From positions 4,712,001 to 4,776,000 of the forward strand of contig NC_056048.1 in the NCBI RefSeq assembly GCF_004379255.2: 64,000 nt of DNA. Direction: 5' to 3'. Every line of letters starts with the position of its first letter. Position 1 is the stretch's first letter. The notes under the pieces were generated by a model that saw nothing but the letters and a program-made list of their open reading frames with translations, ran no database searches and was not told where the DNA came from. A program made the translations under genes and the position numbers. The DNA comes from Salvia splendens. Its lineage: Eukaryota; Streptophyta; Magnoliopsida; Lamiales; Lamiaceae. Shown in pieces: positions 1 through 12,065 of this stretch.

Positions 1-666
1 AAGATTATCGCTTTGTTTATTATTCTATTAGAAGAATTATTGATGTAGATTGCAGTGATTTAGGGAGTGACATGTTACAACAATCTTTTCCACCTCCACG
101 TCTCTTCTTTTTGTCCTATTCTATTTATGCAAATTAAGGCATGTTACATTTTTATTATTTTATGTTAAGGAATGTAATTAGCAGCTGAAAAGCAACAATA
201 AAAATTGGATAAACAAAGTGATTAGTGCGTAGTTCGCTGCTATACATGAATTATTATTGAAGTGGAGCTTACATTGAGTCGTTTCTTTAATGTGATTAAA
301 AATATTTAATAACAATCGAGACTTTTGTTCATAAAGTTAATAATAAGATGTAATAGAAAATTTTCTTAATTAATAACAATTCACGATTTCATTCGCATGG
401 AAATCTTTGAGATATTGTAATAGCAAAAAGTTTGACGCAACAAAATTAATATTAGAAGTGCGTTTAACAAAATTTCGACTATAAATGAATCATGATGAAT
501 CTAATAAGTTTAAACAACTTTTAAAAGTTTAGAAACGAATATACCCCTTTTCTCGGTCGACAAATGTAAAGGAAGAGTAAGGGATTAGATAATAGCCGGT
601 TATTAATTACATATGGGAGAAATTAGTATTATAATTCATTTTCCCAAAAAAGGAAATATTAATATA
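1..666. other. AT-rich intergenic DNA
   Basis: I see no gene, RNA or clear repeat here. The stretch is AT-rich, with only short chance ORFs. Confidence 0.6.
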
Positions 667-928
667 CTCCCTTCATATTCAAAAAATAGAAACATTTGAA
701 AGAGTACGCGTTTTAATGCACTATTGATAAAGTAAGTGAGAAGAATTGGTAAAGTACGAGAGAGGAAAAGAAAAATGAGTAAAGTAAGAGATGAGAAGAG
801 AAAATGTAGTGAAAGTAGGGTTAGTGGATTGTGGGGTCCATGTCCTAAAATAGAAATATTCTAAAGTTTCTATTTTTAAGGAACGACCCAAAATGGAAAT
901 AGTTGCTATTTTTGTAAAACGGAGGGAG
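667..928. mobile_element. Stowaway-type MITE (Tc1/Mariner)
   Basis: The left end reads CTCCCTTCATATTC and the right end, reverse-complemented, CTCCCTCCGTTTTAC. Both are followed by a matching AAAAATAG block, so the ends are inverted repeats of about 30 bp. CTCCCTCCGT is the usual Stowaway terminus in plants. The left flank is TA, the expected target; on the right it has decayed to TG. No coding capacity. Old copy, judged by mismatches. Confidence 0.75.
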
Positions 929-1757
929 TGATATACTATTCCATTCGTTGACTATTAAGTGACATAATTGATTTGACTCAATTTTAAAAAATATAATAAA
1001 AAATGAGTTGGAAAGATTAATGAAATGTGAAACATACTTTTCTATATTAATTTGTAATAAATGTGAGTTAAATAAGTTAATAGAATACCAGGTCCATTAC
1101 CAAAAATAACAAAAAGTAAATGAGACACTTAACTATAAATAGATGGAAAAGAAAACTTGAGACATTTAATCATGGACGGAGGAAGTACTATTTCAGTGAA
1201 CAAAGGATGAGATCTAGGCATCTAGTATCCAAGATTAGTAAAGTACGAACATATGTAAACGGTAAACGAAGGAATTACATAGGTGGAACTCAAATATTCA
1301 GAGAATTAATGGCTCAATGTTGCAGAGAAATAGACCACACACGAACCTTTTTTATCGAAGATCTCAAGGGCAGACTGAAAGACACTAAAAAAAAGCAACA
1401 TTAAACCCTAAACCGCACCGACTACAACACCACGAAGGAACCTCACAAGAAACACTCTAGAACTCACATATCGGACTAGATCTCCTCTGGCTTTGCAAAC
1501 CAGAACTTAGGGTATAGGTGTTGACACTCGCAAGAAAACCCAGAATGTAATCTTCGCTAGGAGATCCCAAGATCAACTTGCACAGAAAATTGAAGGAATC
1601 ACAAAGAGAGAAATGCCTAAAGAAACACATAATTAGAGAGAATGAGCTAGTGTGAATCGAATAATCAGTGATGAAGAATGACGATATCCAGGATAAGGGT
1701 GACTAATCAATTCCATCTCAATCAGACGGTAGAGAGGTGCGATCCGCGTGGTGGTCA
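929..1757. other. Intergenic DNA with an unrecognised 94-codon ORF
   Basis: The only ORF of note is at 1120-1404 (+), a Lys/Arg-rich 94-codon frame that resembles no family I know and lies in AT-rich DNA. I treat it as probably non-coding. The remainder up to the hAT element holds nothing I can name. Confidence 0.4.
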
Positions 1758-1765
1758 ATTGGACC

Positions 1766-4700
1766 TAGGCATGCACACGGTTCATAAATCGCCGGTTCTG
1801 GTTCGGAATCGGCGGTTCAGGGTTCAACATTTTCATGAACCTGAACCGGCCAGCCAAGGTTCCGGCGATTCCAGTTCCAGTTCGGACGGCGGTTCAGAAC
1901 CGCCGGTTCCGGGCCGGTTCGGCGGTTCGTAATTTTTTTTTGCATTTTATTATTTATTTATCTATGAAATGTGCGTAAATAAAATTAAAAAATTCACGAT
2001 GAAAATTGCAATTTTATTGAAATTACAAGTTACAACAATTACAAATCACAAAAAACTTGAAGTCTTAAACAAAAAATTTAAATACAACGAGACTACTAGT
2101 CTACAACGAAGCTAATTACAAATTACAAAAAAGACTTGAAGTTCGGAACAATAAATTTATAAGTATATATACTCTTAGTCGGCGAAGGAGGTGTTTCTAC
2201 ATAACTAAATTGAGGACACATTTAGCAATTCAACCTTAAATGTTGAGTTTAGTCTAACAATCAACAGTTATAGTAGAATTGTCAAAAGTTTCCCGGATTT
2301 AGCCTTATAGAGAAATCTACTCCACCGACTAGAGTATATACAAATACAATTATTTAATTGTGTTTTCATATTTTTAAAGTAGAAACAAATGAATAAAAAT
2401 AAATTAAGGAAAAAAGACATGAGCACAACTTAAATTTAAAATTTAAGTTGAGGTGTCTACGTATCCCCAATGCTCATTTGCATTAGGGAATCAAAGCCCA
2501 CATAGTTCTCTTACCTTACTTACCTATTTGGCTTGGTCGGTGGTTGACGGTTGGCCTACGATTCATCCCCGGTGAAATCTTCTTGTGATTCCTCCTGACG
2601 ATCATCCCAATCATTTTCTTGTTCTCTGACGTCAGCTTTGGCCCAATCATCAAGTAACATCACGACTTCCATATTTTTCGTGGAGAGCTTACTTCTTGAT
2701 TCATCCAACACATATGATCCAACACTGAAAGCGGACTCGACGGCGCCAGTGGAAGCCAGAACCGAAAATATCTCCTTGGCCATTGACGCAAGTATGAGAA
2801 AATCATTCTCGTGTGTTCTCCACCAATCGAGGACGTCGATTTGGGCGGGAGGAGTAAGACCTTCATCACCAAAGGAAAAGAGTGAATCGAAATATAAATC
2901 TAACTCACTTACCATACCTGAGGTCGACCTTCCGCCGGTGTTGTAGCTGTATAGGTCGGCTAATTGGGATTGCGCGTCGGGGTCATCATAATCAGTTTGA
3001 AATGCAAAGCCAAAATTGTGTTGTTGAGCGTAGGTCTTCTGACTTGGTGGATACTGTTATACTTGGTTTCATATTCGGTGTAGAGAGCACGCAAGTTAAA
3101 CTCGAAGGTTTGTTGGACAATTGACCGGTCCGAGAGGTTTATTTGAAATGTTTCGGTTAGGTTTACTCCCCATTGGTCATTGGTATCCGCTTGCAATGCT
3201 TGAAGTGGACCAAGATCAATAGAACTCAAATTGTTATAATAAAAATCTAAAATCCTGGAGGTACCAGCTAATTTCCATTTTGGATCCAAGACCTTTGCAA
3301 TCAAAAATACTGTTGGAATCTCACTGAAGACATTTGTCAATCATATAATATAAAACACACATCAATTCAGGAGAAGAGTAAGCATTTTTCATCGCAGTTT
3401 TAAAACCAAGTGATATATACATGCAATGCTCTAAAACACGAACAGCAGTGCAATAATAACACCCGATAATTCCGTATTTTTAAAATATTTGAACAATTTA
3501 AATAAACTCACGCGATGATCCCAACAACTATGCGACAGATATAAATCAGAAACGGGATAGGTTCTAAAAAAATCACACAAAGAATATTTATGCTCCAAAG
3601 TAGAATTCAGACAATCATACTGCGGTTGTAATATGACTAACATGGTTTTGCCATCATTCAAGTGCATCTTGTACACATAAATTCAAAATATAACATATGC
3701 ATCTTTGATAAAAATACTTACCACCAATAACCGGAGCACAAGCCGCAATCAAGTCATTAATACTCGCAGTGTTAGCAGTTGCATTATCAAAACCAACAGA
3801 AAATATCTTATTGCATAATTGAAATTTATTCAAAACTTGAATAATTAAAGAAGCAATTTCGGGTGCAGTGTGTGGTGTCTCAAATTCTCTAAAACCAATC
3901 AAACGCTTGTTCAAAGTCCAACTATTGTCCACAAAGTGAACCGTAATGTCCATGTATGAATGTCTATTAAAAGAATCAGTCCATACATCTGAGCAAATAT
4001 TCACTTTGTGTCCCAAGTTGAGTAAATAACGTGACAATTCAACTTTTTTCTTCAAACATTGTCGAACGGTAGATCGTTGAACGGTCATTCGACCTACTAT
4101 TTTGACAGCTACATTCAAACCACTTTGCATAATAACCTCAATTTTTTTGTCATCATAAACATTAAAAGGAAAATGCTCCATCGCAGCCCATCTAGTCATA
4201 ACGTCAGCAAAATTTTTAGGATCATATTTAAAAAGATGCGTACCTGACGAACCTGAGCCACCAGGTTGGAAGTTTAGTTGGGGTTGGGTAGCGTCAGTGC
4301 CACATTCTACCGGATGCTTTGTTACCAAATGATGAACGACGGAGGGTGCCATATCCCCCACCACTCGCAAATTTGTAGACTTTATCACAATAGTTACAAT
4401 ATACATGAAACGCCGATGTCTCTTCTTGAGAGAGCGGATCATTAGGACTTGAAATTACCACCGGGATCTTCTTGTAGTGTTTAACAAAAATATCATATTT
4501 CAATGCTTTTTTAGTGGGTGGAGGGGGAGGCATGTCCTCATTTCCGTCGGTGCTAGACGGAATACGAGAACAAGATCTATCATCATTGTTGTCCGAGTCC
4601 GACGATATAGCCACGTCGTACTCGTCATCTTGTTGCACGGAACTACCATCGCCCCCCCACCTTGATGCATTTGAGCGAGTAGCATGGCGGTCCTATGATC

Positions 4701-5593
4701 TTCTTCTATCTATAAATATTATATTAGTAGAAGTTTTAATTAGGAACACAAAAAATTTAAAAAACTCAATCTTATGAAACTATGAATTGTAAAAATAATT
4801 TTCTTTTTTAGAACTTACTTGCATGCATTCAGCCGCCACTCGGGAAACCTCTTCCATAACTTCTCGATGACTAGGTCGATTTGATTTTTGGGGACGACTA
4901 CTTTGATCTTGGGAAATTCCTTTGCCCCGATCACCACGTCCCGGTCCACCACGAGAAGAAGACATAATGGAAAATGAAAGTAGTATTGAATATGGAGTAT
5001 TGAATAAATGGTAAATTACGAACAAAACAACAAATATAGTAGTAAACAACTTGAGTAATTAGAGAAAATGAGAATAGAGAATAGAGAAATTGAGATTGAG
5101 AAGGAAATCCTTGTTAACACAAGAATGGGGTGAGTAAAAATGATGGGGGAAGTGGGGTATTTATAGGAGTAAAATAGGAAGAAATAAAAAAAATCAAATT
5201 TCAAATTTCGGTCGGTTTACCGCCTGAACCGGCAGTTCAGTCCACAGTTTCTGATCGGTTTTCAGGCCTATACACTGCCACTTGAAAAAGGTCCTGAACC
5301 GGCGAAAACCAGCGGTTTCTGATGAAAACCTGCGGTTTTTGCCGAAAACGGTTTCTGACATAAACCGTCGGTTTTTCTGCACACCATGCCTGAAAACCTA
5401 CGCCCTAGTCGGAATCCTACCATTGGAACCGCTGAACCGCCGGTTTGAACCGGTGAACCAGTGGTTTTGAACAGCCGGTTCCGGTTCACGATTTTTTTGA
5501 ACCTGAACCGGTCCGCTTGAACCGCCTAACCGCCGTCGCCGGTTTCGATTTCGGTTTGTGAACCGGCGATCCGATTCGGTTTGTGCATGTTTA
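1766..5593 (-). mobile_element. hAT transposon, 3.8 kb, decayed
   Basis: The ends form imperfect inverted repeats: TAGGCATGCACAC at the left and TAAACATGCACAA (reverse complement) at the right. They are flanked by an 8-bp target duplication with two mismatches (ATTGGACC at 1758-1765, ATTTGGCC at 5594-5601), the size expected for hAT. Both subterminal regions (1780-1935 and 5210-5580) are packed with CCGGTT/GAACCGG motifs, typical transposase-binding repeats of this superfamily. The interior carries a broken transposase on the minus strand. A plausible non-mobile copy that could still be mobilised in trans if its ends are recognised. Confidence 0.85.
2556..4965 (-). pseudogene. hAT transposase remnant (BED finger to dimerisation domain)
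   Basis: The gene reads right to left. A first exon (4965-4819) starts MSSSRGG and ends at a GTAAGT donor. A later exon has a BED-type zinc finger (CNYC near 4390, then HLVTKHP). Next comes the RNase H-like core with VWTDSFNRHSYM near 3970 and the usual LNKRLIGFREF. A hAT C-terminal dimerisation segment is at 2915-2556 (ASTGAVESAFSVG). The reading frame is broken at least three times: at a run of seven G near 4655, at an apparent 4-bp TCAT insertion near 4335, and by a stop after the CVQDALE segment at 3654. In family terms it is RICESLEEPER-like. It cannot make a full transposase. Confidence 0.85.
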
Positions 5594-5601
5594 ATTTGGC
5601 C

Positions 5602-6459
5602 ACATTAACATCTTTTTTATTTTGAGTTTCGAGATTTTGAAATATTAATTTTTGTAGTACTAGGATATTTTATTGTGACAATAAAAAACTTTTACGAGTC
5701 TATTCACACAATACATTACTATTATACAAACAAAAAAATAGCTTGCCAGAATTTCAATTACTTCGCTTACATGCACAAAACCTTAACTTGGCTAATAATA
5801 TGATGTGATTCACTATAACGGTGTTCGGTTTGCAAGATTGTATCCCGAGATTAAATATGTTATGTGTTTGGTTGAGATAACTCAATCCTAAATGGATAAT
5901 CATGAGATAATTAGTCATAGCTAACCCAATATGACTAAAATAATTTCATAATTTAATCCTAGATTATATCTTGATATTATTTTATCTATGAAATCAAACC
6001 CAACCTATGTGTACTAAGGAAAATCGAAGCCAAACTGACTGCCTACGCACATCACAAAAACACATTTAACATAAGTCCACATTTTAATTTAACGAAATTT
6101 CACAAATAAACGCGTGCAACATATTTATATTCTATTCCCTAATGACATGCCACCATCTATCTATAATCTCTCTCTTTTAAGTGCATATCACTTTCACCTT
6201 CAATTCTCCATTTCTGATTTCAAAGCACAAACCCACATTTCTACGCTTCTTTTCTACCTTTTTCATGTGGGTTTTTCACCCCACCTCACCAACACTCTGT
6301 TTTGTCTCATTAATTTGCCAATTTTAATGTTCGTGAAAAAAACCCAACTTTTTGAAAGTTTCATAATATTAAATGTCAATATCCTTTAATCTAAAAATTA
6401 ACAACATAGTAACATCTCATAACACGACTACTATAGACTATAGTCTACTACATTCAATT
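5602..6459. other. Intergenic DNA with a possible MITE (about 5820-6005)
   Basis: The segment from about 5820 (GGTGTTCGGTTTGCAAGATT) to about 6005 has the look of a small non-autonomous DNA element: a gene-free block rich in GAGATAA/TTATCTC-type complementary motifs. I could not fix clean termini. 6400-6459 should be the 3' untranslated part of the PFK-like gene. Nothing else is seen. Confidence 0.3.
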
Positions 6460-7488
6460 TCACCTCTTCTCAAAATCAGGCTGATTCGTGAGCGATCGAA
6501 CCCACGTCCACTTGTGGTCCCTCGTGTCCACCGGATTCTTCGCTCTCGCAACGTCCTCCACCGGAATGTAAGCGTAATTCCCGTTAATTGGCCCTGACAC
6601 GAACCCAGTGTACCCGGCCATCGCACCGTGGATGGCCAAGTGCGCCACCAACTTGCAATACAAATTATCCGTCGCATTGGCCGGCACGGCCCGGACCATA
6701 TAAGTCGGATCGATATACTTCACTGTAAATAACTCCGTCTCATGATCCCAGGCCCACCACTTCTTCAGCTCCAACTTCAGCCACCCTCCCACATCCAAGA
6801 ACACCGGATTCCCCGACTCGTCCTTCTCCTCCACGTGCGCCTCATCGCTCCTCGGTATCACGTCCTGCCCGGCCCCCTCGGCCACGAAGACAACCGCGTG
6901 CCCGTTCTCCTTGAGGCGAGCGCCGAGGAACTCGAGCAGCCCGCCTCTACCTTCAAGGTAGAAGTCGGTCTCCGGGATGAGGCAGCTGTCGACGTCGCGC
7001 CTGCTGAGGGTCGCGTGGAGGGCGATGTGGCCGGTGCTCCGCCCCATCAGCTTCACCAGCCCTACGCCGTTCACCGCGCTCTCGACCTCCGTGTTGGCCG
7101 CGCTGATCGCTTGCTGAGCCATCTCCACTGCGGTTTGGAACCCGAAAGATCGGTCTATTATGCCAACGTCGTTGTCCACCGTCTTCGGGATTCCGGCCAC
7201 TGCGATGTTCAGTTTCCGGCGCTGTATCTCGTTGAATATCTCCACCATGCCGCGCATCGTGCCGTCGCCGCCGATGATGTACACCTGACGGAATACATAC
7301 AACATTTATATCTCTTCGATCGCAAAAATAATAAATTGTTCTCCATCTCACATACATATAATTAGAAAAAATGATTCTATACACAGATCACTATCTCGTT
7401 ACAATAAATGACATACTACATAAAGAAAATCATAATTTTGATCAATTTATTGGTAATCCCGCAAATACAAAAATGTTCGATTATATTA

Positions 7489-7965
7489 GGGCATCCGCAA
7501 TGGGACGGACGATAGGCAGCCCGAGCCATCGTCCGCTACTGTGGGTGTGCGGACGATGCCCGATGCATCGTCCGCCCACTGTGGGCGATGCGGACGATGC
7601 AACGCGTTTTCGTTTTGTAGCTCCAGCACGACGACCGCGCCCCACGCTCGAGGATGACCGACGGGCTTCAATGAAGTTATCTAGACATGTCTCAATGCGC
7701 AACCAACAAGACCATGCTCAGCTCATAAACGACATGATTGGAGAAGTTTGAGACCGTAACCGCCGTCGTTGAGAATGCGTATTTTTTTTAATCGTATTGT
7801 AATGTATTAATTTTAAATAAAATGAAGATTTTTTTTCAATTTTTGTAGTTATTAAATATTTAAATAAAGAAAATATTTAGAGCGGCTTATAGGACGCCCC
7901 ACGGCATGTGGAATGGTAGGAGGATAAAATGATGATGTGCATAGGGCGCCTCATTACTAATGCCC
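7489..7965. mobile_element. PIF/Harbinger MITE inside the PFK intron
   Basis: Inverted ends GGGCATCCGCAATGGG and GGGCATTAGTAATGAGG are flanked by perfect 3-bp TTA duplications (7486-7488 and 7966-7968), diagnostic of PIF/Harbinger. The interior has GGACGATG-type short repeats and no intact ORF. At 477 bp it is a non-autonomous deletion derivative. Confidence 0.85.
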
Positions 7966-8029
7966 TTACTACTATAATAACTTCTGACATTTTTTTTGAA
8001 ATATTTCAAAAATCTCAAATCCTGGGAAA

Positions 8030-8390
8030 TTACGCATAGTTAATGTGCCCGACAGAAATCATTATTTGTACAAAATGTTCGATTTGTCACATTAGTATAT
8101 ATTTTAAATTTCTAAACCTATAAACGTCATGTCAATAAATTTAGATGCACAACATGGAATTAGAGTTTTCGACATGGAACCATAGAGCAAAAATGTCAAA
8201 TTATAATATAGTAGTACTAATTGATAATTTTGCAAATAATGGAATTGACTAGAAATCGACCAATCTTGTTAATAAAAAAACGTTGGTTGACGCCAGAAAA
8301 ATGTAAAAAATTACTGATATACTAATTGATCATTTTTTTCAAATTACATAATTGACCAGAAATCGACCAAATTTGATAATAAGAAGCTGA
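8030..8390. repeat. Dispersed repeat in the PFK intron, related to 10310-10560
   Basis: 8030-8180 (GAAATCATTATTTGTACAAA onward) matches 10335-10450 with scattered differences. The following GAAATCGACCAA block occurs twice here, near 8250 and 8360, and again in altered form near 10515. The second intron copy ends against the last codons of PFK exon 1. The family is unknown to me. Confidence 0.55.
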
Positions 8391-8782
8391 TTGAAGCCAC
8401 GATCCTGAATAGCGTCGACGATACGAGCAAGGTCGAAGCCGCCTCTAGAAGTCTCTAGAACCGTGCCGCCCTTCCGGTGCCAGTCATGGACCATCTTCGG
8501 GTTCAAGGCGACCGGCTCACCGGAATAAAACCCGCGGTATCCGGCCTCCACCCCGAAGATGTGGTGCGCGCCGTAGAGGTCCCAGAGCCCGACGACGAGC
8601 TCCCTGATCACGGTGTTCATCCCGGGGCAAAGTCCCCCTCACTGCCCGGGCTCGAAGTAGACCGTCTTCCTCGGCCCGGCCCGGCCCGGTGGTATGCCAG
8701 ACGGGGCCCGCTGGACCTTGATGTTTTGGATTGTGAGGTGGTGATCTTCGCCGCCGGCGACGGTGGTGGCGGAGGAGGCCAT

Positions 8783-9728
8783 GGTTTTTTTTTTGTTGAT
8801 TTTGGTTGAGAGGAGAGTATGTAGGTGGATTTTTGGTGACGTGGAAGGCTGTTGGGTTGACGCGTGGGTGTTACGTGGTGAACTTTTGGCGAGGGATCAC
8901 GTTGTGGTCATTTCTTTGTTTGACCATAAAGACATTAATGATTTAATGAGAGATGCATCATTGATAATTATTTATATTTTTATGTGATTAATAAATAAGT
9001 TAATTTTAATGTATAATTAGATATCAATCTTTAATTATAAGAAAAAAATTGGAAGGATGAGATTAAGTGAAATTTTTGTATGTAGTGTAGATAAAATTAT
9101 TCTATACTAAGTTTTAAGGAAAAGAGAAACAATTACTCAGACATGGTAAATCAAAATTCAAAAGTGTATCTCCTCACTTTCAATTAGAAGATGGGCCTTA
9201 AAACAGCAAATTTAAGACAACTAAAATAATCAACAGCGCAAAAAATACAAAGATTTACCAGCAGAAATTGCCACAAATTAATAGCACCAAAGTCACTTTT
9301 AAGTTTTAACCCAAGTAAAATATTAAAAGCATGACACATGACTCTTCATTTTCAAAGTTACATATGTAGCGTATATGGCTGCTATACTATCCTAGCTTTC
9401 AAACTTCTATATTTATCCTGGGATTCGGGACTATCTTTGACTTGGTGAAAAAGTTTTTACTATTTTATGAGTTACTTATAGAAATATGTATTACCAACTC
9501 CCTTTTCGCTTTTTCAGCTTTATTTGGATCATGATTAAACGAAGTTCAATTTAATTTCCTAAAGTGACCACTCAATTTTATTACTACATATGTGAAAATG
9601 TTCAATATAAGTAGAAGTTACATTTATTGTTGTACATCCCCCTCTTCATTTTCCAACACATTCTCCTCACATTTTCTTCATCTTGGTCTCCTCTCATATT
9701 TTCTTATTTTCATTTTAAATCATCACAT
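8783..9728. other. Spacer between the PFK-like and HMA genes
   Basis: 8783-8950 is the likely upstream region of the PFK-like gene (minus strand). The rest is AT-rich. From about 9115 it is the start of the duplicated HMA unit. No ORF that I would call a gene. Confidence 0.5.
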
Positions 9729-10192
9729 ATGAGGGTACTTCTTGGATATTGAATCCCTTGATTCATTACATTGCATTTAATTTAGTGTTTATTTTTTTAT
9801 TTTCTGACTCTTTTTGTCATTCTTTTCATTACACTGTATTTAATTTAGTGTTTATTTTTTTATTTTCTGCAGCAAAAAATAGTGTTTCAGACACAAGTCC
9901 CTTGCACAAATGTTCCCACTAGAGCATTGCAGGTCGTCTCTAAGGAAAGAGGTCTGTCTGCATCAATTAAATTAACGAAAAGCCATTTTTTTCTATTATA
10001 TTTTGAATAAAATTTTTTCCAGTTTATATGATTGAATTAATTAATTTTGAAGGTGTGGAGTCGGTAGCAATTGAGGGTGTGCATAGAAATGAAGTGGTTG
10101 TGATAGGAGAAAACATTGACATAATCAAATTAGGCAAAAAACTCAGAAAGAAGGTTGGGTGCACTAATGTGCTTACTGTTTCCATGATATAA
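9729..10192 (+). CDS. Small HMA-domain protein (HIPP-like) with degenerate metal site
   Basis: Three exons: 9729-9734, 9873-9951 and 10053-10192, joined at GT-AG junctions, give 74 residues. The first exon is only six bases (ATG AGG), a known layout for plant HMA genes of the HIPP/Pik-like group. The protein is a single beta-alpha-beta-beta-alpha-beta HMA fold: it opens MRQKIVFQTQVP, has GVESVAIEG in the middle and ends KKLRKKVG...VLTVSMI. The canonical metal site CxxC reads CTNV, so one cysteine is lost and metal binding is doubtful. There is no C-terminal isoprenylation box. The family includes copper chaperone relatives and immune-receptor targets; the role here is unknown. The frame is intact across all three exons, but expression is unproven. 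Confidence 0.7.
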
Positions 10193-11643
10193 TTGGCTAG
10201 AGAGAGAAACATATAATAAAAGATATTCCTATGTAATAATATATATTCCTATGTAATAAAATTATTAAAGGTGAATTTCATATACATACCATTGTCACGG
10301 ATATTGGAGAGTTATGTTTGATGTGGCCGAAAGAAATCATTATGTGTACAAAATATTCAGTTGCCACATTAGTATGAATTTATGTAAGTGTCATGTTAAA
10401 TTCATGTCAACAAATTTAAATACACAACATGGAATTGATGTTTTCGATATGGGACAACTGAATAATATATCAAAATTGTGATATGATTTGATCATTTTTG
10501 CAAATGATAGAGTACAAGAAATCGACACATATTAGAGCCATGTCAATAAATTTAGACACATGACATGGAACTAATGTTTTTGAAATGAGATAATTGAAAA
10601 CATGTCAAATTGTGATAATACCCAATCCCTTAAAAATAGATCAATTCCATTTAATCTTTTTTTCTTTCTAATGAGATGGGTCGTATTCTTCACTAAAATT
10701 ACTTCAACCATTTTTTTTCTTTCTATATCTCTCTTACTTACCTATTGTGCATTAAACCTGCGACGTTTCAAATATTGTCTATTTTTTAAGGACGGATGGG
10801 AGTAATATATAATAAAAAAAATATTAATCTAATGAGTTAATAGCAAACCTAATTCTCCAATCCTTCAAAATAAACTAGGAATTTATTTTTTGACATATGT
10901 AGGGTTAAAAAGGATAGGCACCAACAAATATAGCAAAATTTAAGGAAACAGTTGCAAAGCAAAGTTTAAGGAAAAATAGAAACAATTACTCATATGTACA
11001 TGGTAAATAAAAAATGAAAATTGTAGTCTCTTGTTGGGTCTTCAAGCAACAAATTTAAGACAACAAAAATAAGCAACAGCATAAAATTTTAAGAATTATT
11101 CATACAATATGTAGTATAACTATATTAAATTATTAATCCCTTTATCGCTTTTTCATGTGCATGATTAGTTTATCTAGATCATGATTAAACGAAGTTCAAT
11201 TTTATTTCCTAAATTGACCACAATATTATGAGTAAACGAAATTCAATTTTAATACTCTACCACATATGTGAAAATGAAATCAACATGAGTATAAATTCAA
11301 GTATTCATATAAAATTTGGAGGCTAAACAAATTCATCATGGTATTTATGTATTTCATAGTTAACTAAAATAAGTAGATGGAAAGTTAACAATCAATATTA
11401 ATTGATCTTAATATTCTTTCTTTCCTTCTACCAAATAGGACTTCCCTTTCTAGTTTATTTCTATTCTATTTTATTTCCTTTAAGTTTTATTTTTGCTATA
11501 AGTTATGGGTTTATTTATCTATATAAAGGCATAATTGTTGGAATACAACACACTTTTAAGTTTTTATTTTATTTATCAAACGATCTTTCACAATTCCTTT
11601 AAACATGTTGTGGCGTAATCTTCCGCCGCGTTGGTCATTAGAT
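10193..11643. other. Spacer between the two HMA copies
   Basis: It contains the dispersed repeat at 10310-10560 shared with the PFK intron, then from about 10970 the duplicated upstream region of the second HMA copy. No gene seen. Confidence 0.5.
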
Positions 11644-12065
11644 ATGAAGGTAGATAATTTGGATACTGAATAACTTGATTCATCAAGTTGCATTTAATTT
11701 AGTGTTTATTTTTTTATTTTCTGACTCTTTTTTTTCATTCTTTGCAGCAAAAAAAGTGTGTTTCAGACACTAGTCCGTAGTACAAATGGTCCCAATAAAG
11801 GTCGTCTCTAAGAAAAAAGGTTTGGTGCATAAATTAAATTAACAAAAAAGTAATTTTTCTTTTATATTTTGAATACAATTAATTCCAGTTTATATGAATG
11901 AATGAATTATTTTATTTTGAAGATGTGGAGTTGGTAGCAATTGAGGGTGCGCAAAAAGATCAAGTGGTTGTGATTGGAGACAACATCGACATAATCAAAT
12001 TGGGCAAAAAACTCAGTAAGAAGGTTGGAAGCACTCACGTTCTCACTGTTTCCTTACTTAGCTAG
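11644..12065 (+). pseudogene. Second HMA-domain copy, broken in exon 2
   Basis: This is the downstream duplicate. Exon 1 (ATGAAG, 11644-11649) keeps a good GTAGAT donor. Exon 3 (11923-12065) is fully open and similar to the first copy (GVELVAIEG-like start, ending VLTVSLLS). Exon 2 (11748-11819) is 72 bases instead of 79: it has lost a block of about ten bases and gained a few, so the frame runs into TAG at about 11778. Without another start or splice choice no full HMA domain can be made. Confidence 0.75.

Larger units (their letters stand above)
6460..8782 (-). pseudogene. ATP-dependent 6-phosphofructokinase, PFK2-like, probably broken
   Basis: PFK phosphorylates fructose 6-phosphate with ATP in glycolysis. 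Two exons are visible: exon 1 at 8782-8397 (start MASSATTV) and exon 2 at 7284-6460. Exon 2 is open and well conserved, with the ATP-binding GGDGT, the catalytic PKTVDND and the substrate-binding MGRSTGH motifs, ending at TGA 6462-6460. It is closest in memory to Arabidopsis PFK2. Exon 1 has three defects: it begins only about 45 codons before the core, so the N-terminus is short; the segment expected between VYFEPG and GGLCPGMN is missing about eight residues and replaced by an in-frame TGA (8641-8639); and the sequence after the expected donor (CAG at 8397) is CTTCTT rather than GT. A dispersed repeat reaches right up to that donor. An assembly error in exon 1 is the alternative. Confidence 0.8.
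9115..12065 (+). repeat. Tandem duplication carrying two HMA genes
   Basis: 9115-10200 and 10970-12065 are two copies of one segment, about 1.85 kb apart. Shared landmarks are AAGGAAAA.AGAAACAATTAC (9117 and 10972), GATCATGATTAAACGAAGTT (9528 and 11176), TTTAATTTAGTGTTTATTTT before exon 2, and all three HMA exons. The copies differ by many substitutions and indels, so the event is not recent. A dispersed-repeat block (10310-10560) sits between them. Confidence 0.8.

Noticed and set aside
1120..1404. 94-codon Lys/Arg-rich ORF as a gene
   Set aside because: No recognised domain, no splice or neighbouring evidence, AT-rich surroundings.
6742..7365. 207-codon plus-strand ORF
   Set aside because: Exact antisense of the conserved PFK exon 2; no family resemblance of its own.
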